From assembly GCA_016703535.1 (NCBI GenBank), contig JADJBV010000001.1:2780001-2844000 (forward strand): DNA of 64,000 nucleotides, in the 5' to 3' direction. Under the pieces are notes generated by a model that was given only the letters and a program-made list of their open reading frames with translations, was not told the origin of the DNA and did not search any database. The DNA comes from Deltaproteobacteria bacterium (lineage in GTDB: Bacteria > Myxococcota > Kuafuiibacteriia > Kuafuiibacteriales > Kuafuiibacteriaceae). The position numbers and the translations under genes were made by a program. Of this stretch, positions 61,229-64,000 are shown in pieces; the stretch's first letter is position 1; the number at the start of each line of letters is the position of its first letter.

Positions 61229-63310
61229 TCAGCGGACCAGCTGGGGCCGCAGCGAAACGGTCTTGTCTTTGACCAACACCTGAAAGCGCACCGCCCGGCA
61301 CTTGTGGCGATCGAGCAACGCCTGTTCGCTGGAGCGAAGTTTGGTGCGGAAGCCTTCGTAGGTGATGTTGTCGACCGCCTCGCCGAGCCGGGCCTTGCTG
61401 GCGACGAACTCGTTGTAGACCACGCGATAGTGCTCTTCGTCGAAGGGCATGGGCTCGTGGTTGTTGTCGGCCTTGGGCAGGTCGAGGGTCGAGGAGCGGG
61501 CCGGCGCCGGGGCCGGTAGGGCCGAGGCCATCGGCAGGTTGCTGGGGTTGTAGGGCGGGGTTTCGCCCGGGATGGTGGTCCCGCGGCGAGGCGCTTCTCG
61601 ACCCGGATCCGAGGCCGAACGACCGGGCAGCGGGATGGCCGAGTTGCCCTTGGCCCCGGGCAAGGGGATGGGCGCGGGGCCCGCGTTGAGCCCCAGACCA
61701 CTCTGGGATCGGGCCACACTTCCGCCCAGGGCGATCGGCGGCGGCGCCGACGGTGGAGGTGGACCGGACTGCACCGACTGGGCCCGGGGGGGTGAGGGGC
61801 GAGGCGCCAAAGACGGGGCCGACACGCCCCGGGGCGGCGGCGGCGACGATGGACCCGGCATCGGCCCGCCCTTCGGCGTCGGCAGGTTTTCGTCGAACTT
61901 GCTCGAGAACACCGGCGGGGGCTGGGTCGGTGGGACGAGGTGGTTGGCCCTTTGGGTGGCGGCCCGCTGCGCCGCCAAGATCTCGGGGGAAAGGCCCTCT
62001 TTGGGCACCAGGTCGCCGTCGTCCCGACCAAAGGGTGAAGACACCGGCGGTGGGGTCGGGATCATCGGCGGCGGCGCCGAAACCGCGGCGCTGGCGATGG
62101 CGTCGAAGAGGGAGGCCTCGGGGCGAACGGGTGAAAGCGGCGGGGCCGGCGTCGGCGAGGGCACCAACGGGGTGGTGGCCCACGACGGCAACTCCGAGAC
62201 CACCGGAGTCGCGGCCGGCGGCGGCGCTGGGTGGGAGGGCAAGGTCTTCTTGGCGAAGGCCTCACTCAGGCCCAGGTCCAGCTCGGGCGCCTCGGGAAAA
62301 TCGATGGCCGCGGGCTCCTTCAAGAGTGGGGTCGCGGGGGGAGGCTGAAACTTGAGCTGCAGTGGCGCCGGCGGCGGCGTCGCCGGCAGTGGATCGATGG
62401 AGCGGGCCCCGACGTGGGGCGGCGGGGTCAGACCCGGCACCCGCTCCAAGGCCGGTGCAGATCCGGGGCTCAACGCCGGGACCAACACCACCAACAAGAG
62501 GAGGGCTCCGCCGAGGACCCACAACCCAAGCAAGAGGTGATCGAGGATCGGCGCCCGGGCCGAACCACTCCGCAGGGCGTAAGCCACCAGGCTCAGGCCC
62601 TGACCCGAGTCGTCGGACAAACGGCGTTGTTCGGCTTCCGCCGGATCTTCTCCGAGCAGGATCGGCTGGCCCGGCGTGGGGCGGACCGGCTTGGCCCCGC
62701 CGCTGAAAGTGGATCCCAAAAGCTCCGACTCGCGCCAAAGGCCAATGCGGCTGGAGTTGCCCGCCAAAAGCCGCTTCAGGAAGGCGTCGTCGATGGGGGT
62801 GGTCAAGACCAAGGCGCCGCTGGTCGGCGAACCGACCGGGGCCGCCGCGAAGAGCTGAGCGGTCCCGCCCACCCACTCCACCCGCACTGAAACGGCCCCG
62901 CCGAGGGCGGCCTGGGTTCCGGGCAAACTGCCCAACTCCGGGGCGCCACCTTCGAGGACCGGCTTGCCGTCTTGATCGAACAACACCGCGGCGCCCGTGC
63001 CGCCGGCACCCGCTTTGGCGCTCTCGAGGGCCGCCGCCAAGACCTTGGGTCGTTCGGCGGCGACGACGTCGGCGCCCAAGGTGCGGAGGATTTGCGATTG
63101 GGACAAGGCGACCACCCCGACCCGTTGGGCCTCCAAGGTGTGGTGCCAGGCGAGTTCGGCTTCGGCCGCCGCCGCTCGGGCTTCGGCTTGGGAGGCCCGG
63201 ATCGCTTCAGCCTCGAGGGCCGGGCCCAGGTACGAACGGAGCGCGAAGTGGCCACCGGCCACCGCCAAGATCACCCCGAGCGCAAGCTGAGCGCTAACGA
63301 TCCGCCGCAT
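61229..63310 (-). CDS. MXAN_5187-type protein: Cache-like sensor, Pro-rich linker, conserved C-terminal domain
   Basis: A 693-residue two-helix membrane protein. The N-terminal helix is at 4-25, and a Cache-like extracellular sensor follows (VLFDQDGKPVLEGG, SGALVLTTPID). A second helix lies near 265-290, then a 300-residue Pro/Ser-rich disordered linker. The C-terminal 75 residues, including HYRVVYNEFVASKARLGE and HKCRAVRFQVLVKDKTVSL, match the domain known from MXAN_5187 of Myxococcus. ATG 63310 overlaps the upstream stop by one base. No enzymatic output domain is seen, so it likely works through partner proteins. Confidence 0.82.
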   Translation of the reverse strand: MRRIVSAQLALGVILAVAGGHFALRSYLGPALEAEAIRASQAEARAAAAEAELAWHHTLEAQRVGVVALSQSQILRTLGADVVAAERPKVLAAALESAKAGAGGTGAAVLFDQDGKPVLEGGAPELGSLPGTQAALGGAVSVRVEWVGGTAQLFAAAPVGSPTSGALVLTTPIDDAFLKRLLAGNSSRIGLWRESELLGSTFSGGAKPVRPTPGQPILLGEDPAEAEQRRLSDDSGQGLSLVAYALRSGSARAPILDHLLLGLWVLGGALLLLVVLVPALSPGSAPALERVPGLTPPPHVGARSIDPLPATPPPAPLQLKFQPPPATPLLKEPAAIDFPEAPELDLGLSEAFAKKTLPSHPAPPPAATPVVSELPSWATTPLVPSPTPAPPLSPVRPEASLFDAIASAAVSAPPPMIPTPPPVSSPFGRDDGDLVPKEGLSPEILAAQRAATQRANHLVPPTQPPPVFSSKFDENLPTPKGGPMPGPSSPPPPRGVSAPSLAPRPSPPRAQSVQSGPPPPSAPPPIALGGSVARSQSGLGLNAGPAPIPLPGAKGNSAIPLPGRSASDPGREAPRRGTTIPGETPPYNPSNLPMASALPAPAPARSSTLDLPKADNNHEPMPFDEEHYRVVYNEFVASKARLGEAVDNITYEGFRTKLRSSEQALLDRHKCRAVRFQVLVKDKTVSLRPQLVR

Positions 63311-63963
63311 CACCCTCCCTCCCCGCGGGCCTGGGTCGAGGTCCCGCACTCTGCTGGCCGCGCCAACACCCGCCGCCCATCGGCGGCCCAGGCTTTGAGG
63401 CCGGTGAGATCACTTTCGTCGTGCCCCGACCAACGGGCCAACACCTCGGCCGCCGCCCGCCGCACCGCGGGGTGCCCATCTTCGAGTTTGGCCGCGACCT
63501 CCCCCACTCGGACCTCGTCGGGGCCAAAAAAACCGAGCTCGTGGAGGCTGGCCACCCGGACCTCGGGGTCGGGGTGGGTCAACAGGCGCGGGTGGCCGCC
63601 GGAAGCCTGGTGGCCCCAAGCTTCGATGGTCGAAGGCAAAAGCAGGAGCGCAAAGACGGCGCCGAAGGCCAGCTGGAAGAAGGCCCGGCCCGCCGGATAT
63701 CGGCGACGTTTCACCAAAAGGGCCCGGTCGACTGCGTAGGCCAAGAAAAACAGGCCGTAGAGCCCCAACGGCAAAAACAGCCAGGCCCGACCGACCGCGC
63801 CGCGCCGGACCGCGTCGGCCAAGGCGGGCTCGACGAAGAGGGCCGCCGCCGCCGAAAAGGCGGTCAGGACAAAAAGCAAGACCCGGAGCGGACGAGCCTC
63901 ATGGGGCACCCCCCTGATCGGATCAGTGGCCCGGGGGCTCTCCTGTTTGGTGGCGCCTGCCAT
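63310..63963 (-). CDS. HEAT-repeat membrane protein
   Basis: A 217-residue protein with two to three transmembrane helices (about 25-47, 62-80 and 90-112) and a C-terminal HEAT-like segment: HPDPEVRVASLHELG and HPAVRRAAAEVLARW are two repeat units. It is coupled to the MXAN_5187-type gene by a one-base overlap (TGATG), so the two are probably one functional unit. The start ATG 63963 is near the right window edge, with 37 bp upstream. Function is not known. Confidence 0.75.
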   Translation of the reverse strand: MAGATKQESPRATDPIRGVPHEARPLRVLLFVLTAFSAAAALFVEPALADAVRRGAVGRAWLFLPLGLYGLFFLAYAVDRALLVKRRRYPAGRAFFQLAFGAVFALLLLPSTIEAWGHQASGGHPRLLTHPDPEVRVASLHELGFFGPDEVRVGEVAAKLEDGHPAVRRAAAEVLARWSGHDESDLTGLKAWAADGRRVLARPAECGTSTQARGEGG

Positions 63964-64000
63964 CGCCTCTGGCAGGGGTACCGCCGAACCTGGCCGGGCG

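Overview
The window is GC-rich, densely coding chromosomal DNA, most likely from the Myxococcota / former deltaproteobacterial assemblage. This rests on its gene repertoire: a C-terminal domain of the MXAN_5187 type, a Hanks-type Ser/Thr kinase with a PEGA tail, TPR-PEGA proteins, many lipoproteins with short signal peptides (choice-of-anchor D plus VWA, beta-helix, Cys-rich), a secreted caspase, a class II HMG-CoA reductase and a short EF-Ts. The order within that group cannot be decided from the sequence. No rRNA, tRNA, CRISPR array, insertion sequence or phage gene was seen.

Layout. 1-3941: a truncated response regulator, a DsbA-fold isomerase and an Mpo1-like membrane protein on the minus strand, then a GT9 glycosyltransferase, an NRDE/TANGO2 protein and a stand-alone HPt protein on the plus strand. 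3917-15169: ten minus-strand genes in one tight array, ordered polyprenyl diphosphate synthase, DAHP synthase, HMG-CoA reductase, menG/ubiE, menF, menD, menA, menC, menE, hemH. It joins menaquinone synthesis to the entry steps of the shikimate and mevalonate pathways and to haem formation. A divergent GbsR/MarR-type regulator (15350) shares an intergenic region containing two copies of one 18-bp palindrome. 16101-23157: a plus-strand redox operon (di-haem peroxidase, haem-bearing outer-membrane-like protein, CheA-like sensor kinase, two small cytochromes c, a membrane protein and a cupredoxin).

23180-39000 is rich in envelope proteins and sigma factors: a TPR protein, a very large anchor-D/VWA lipoprotein, a DPR-repeat protein, then a compact cassette of lipoprotein, ECF sigma factor, zinc-finger anti-sigma, secreted caspase with a barrel-like tail and a paralogous lipoprotein (28431-33441). 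A Cys-rich lipoprotein, a beta-helix lipoprotein and a second ECF sigma/FecR pair follow, divergent from a thioredoxin/MsrA-like protein. 39238-46500 holds a conserved hypothetical gene with a short overlapping ORF behind a perfect Shine-Dalgarno sequence, a PAP2-like protein, an HD hydrolase, a DcrB-like protein, a duplicated non-coding repeat, rpsB-tsf, an alpha/beta-hydrolase homologue lacking its nucleophile, and a TPR-PEGA protein.

46504-63963 holds a frameshifted SUMF1-type lipoprotein gene, a Ser/Thr kinase, a NadD-like protein, secA, an M23 peptidase, a PP2C phosphatase, pmbA/tldE, recN, a radical SAM/B12 protein, an MXAN_5187-type protein and a HEAT-repeat membrane protein.

The best candidates for undescribed biology are the caspase/ECF cassette, the redox operon with an embedded histidine kinase, and the putative two-site operator controlling a combined quinone, isoprenoid, shikimate and haem operon.
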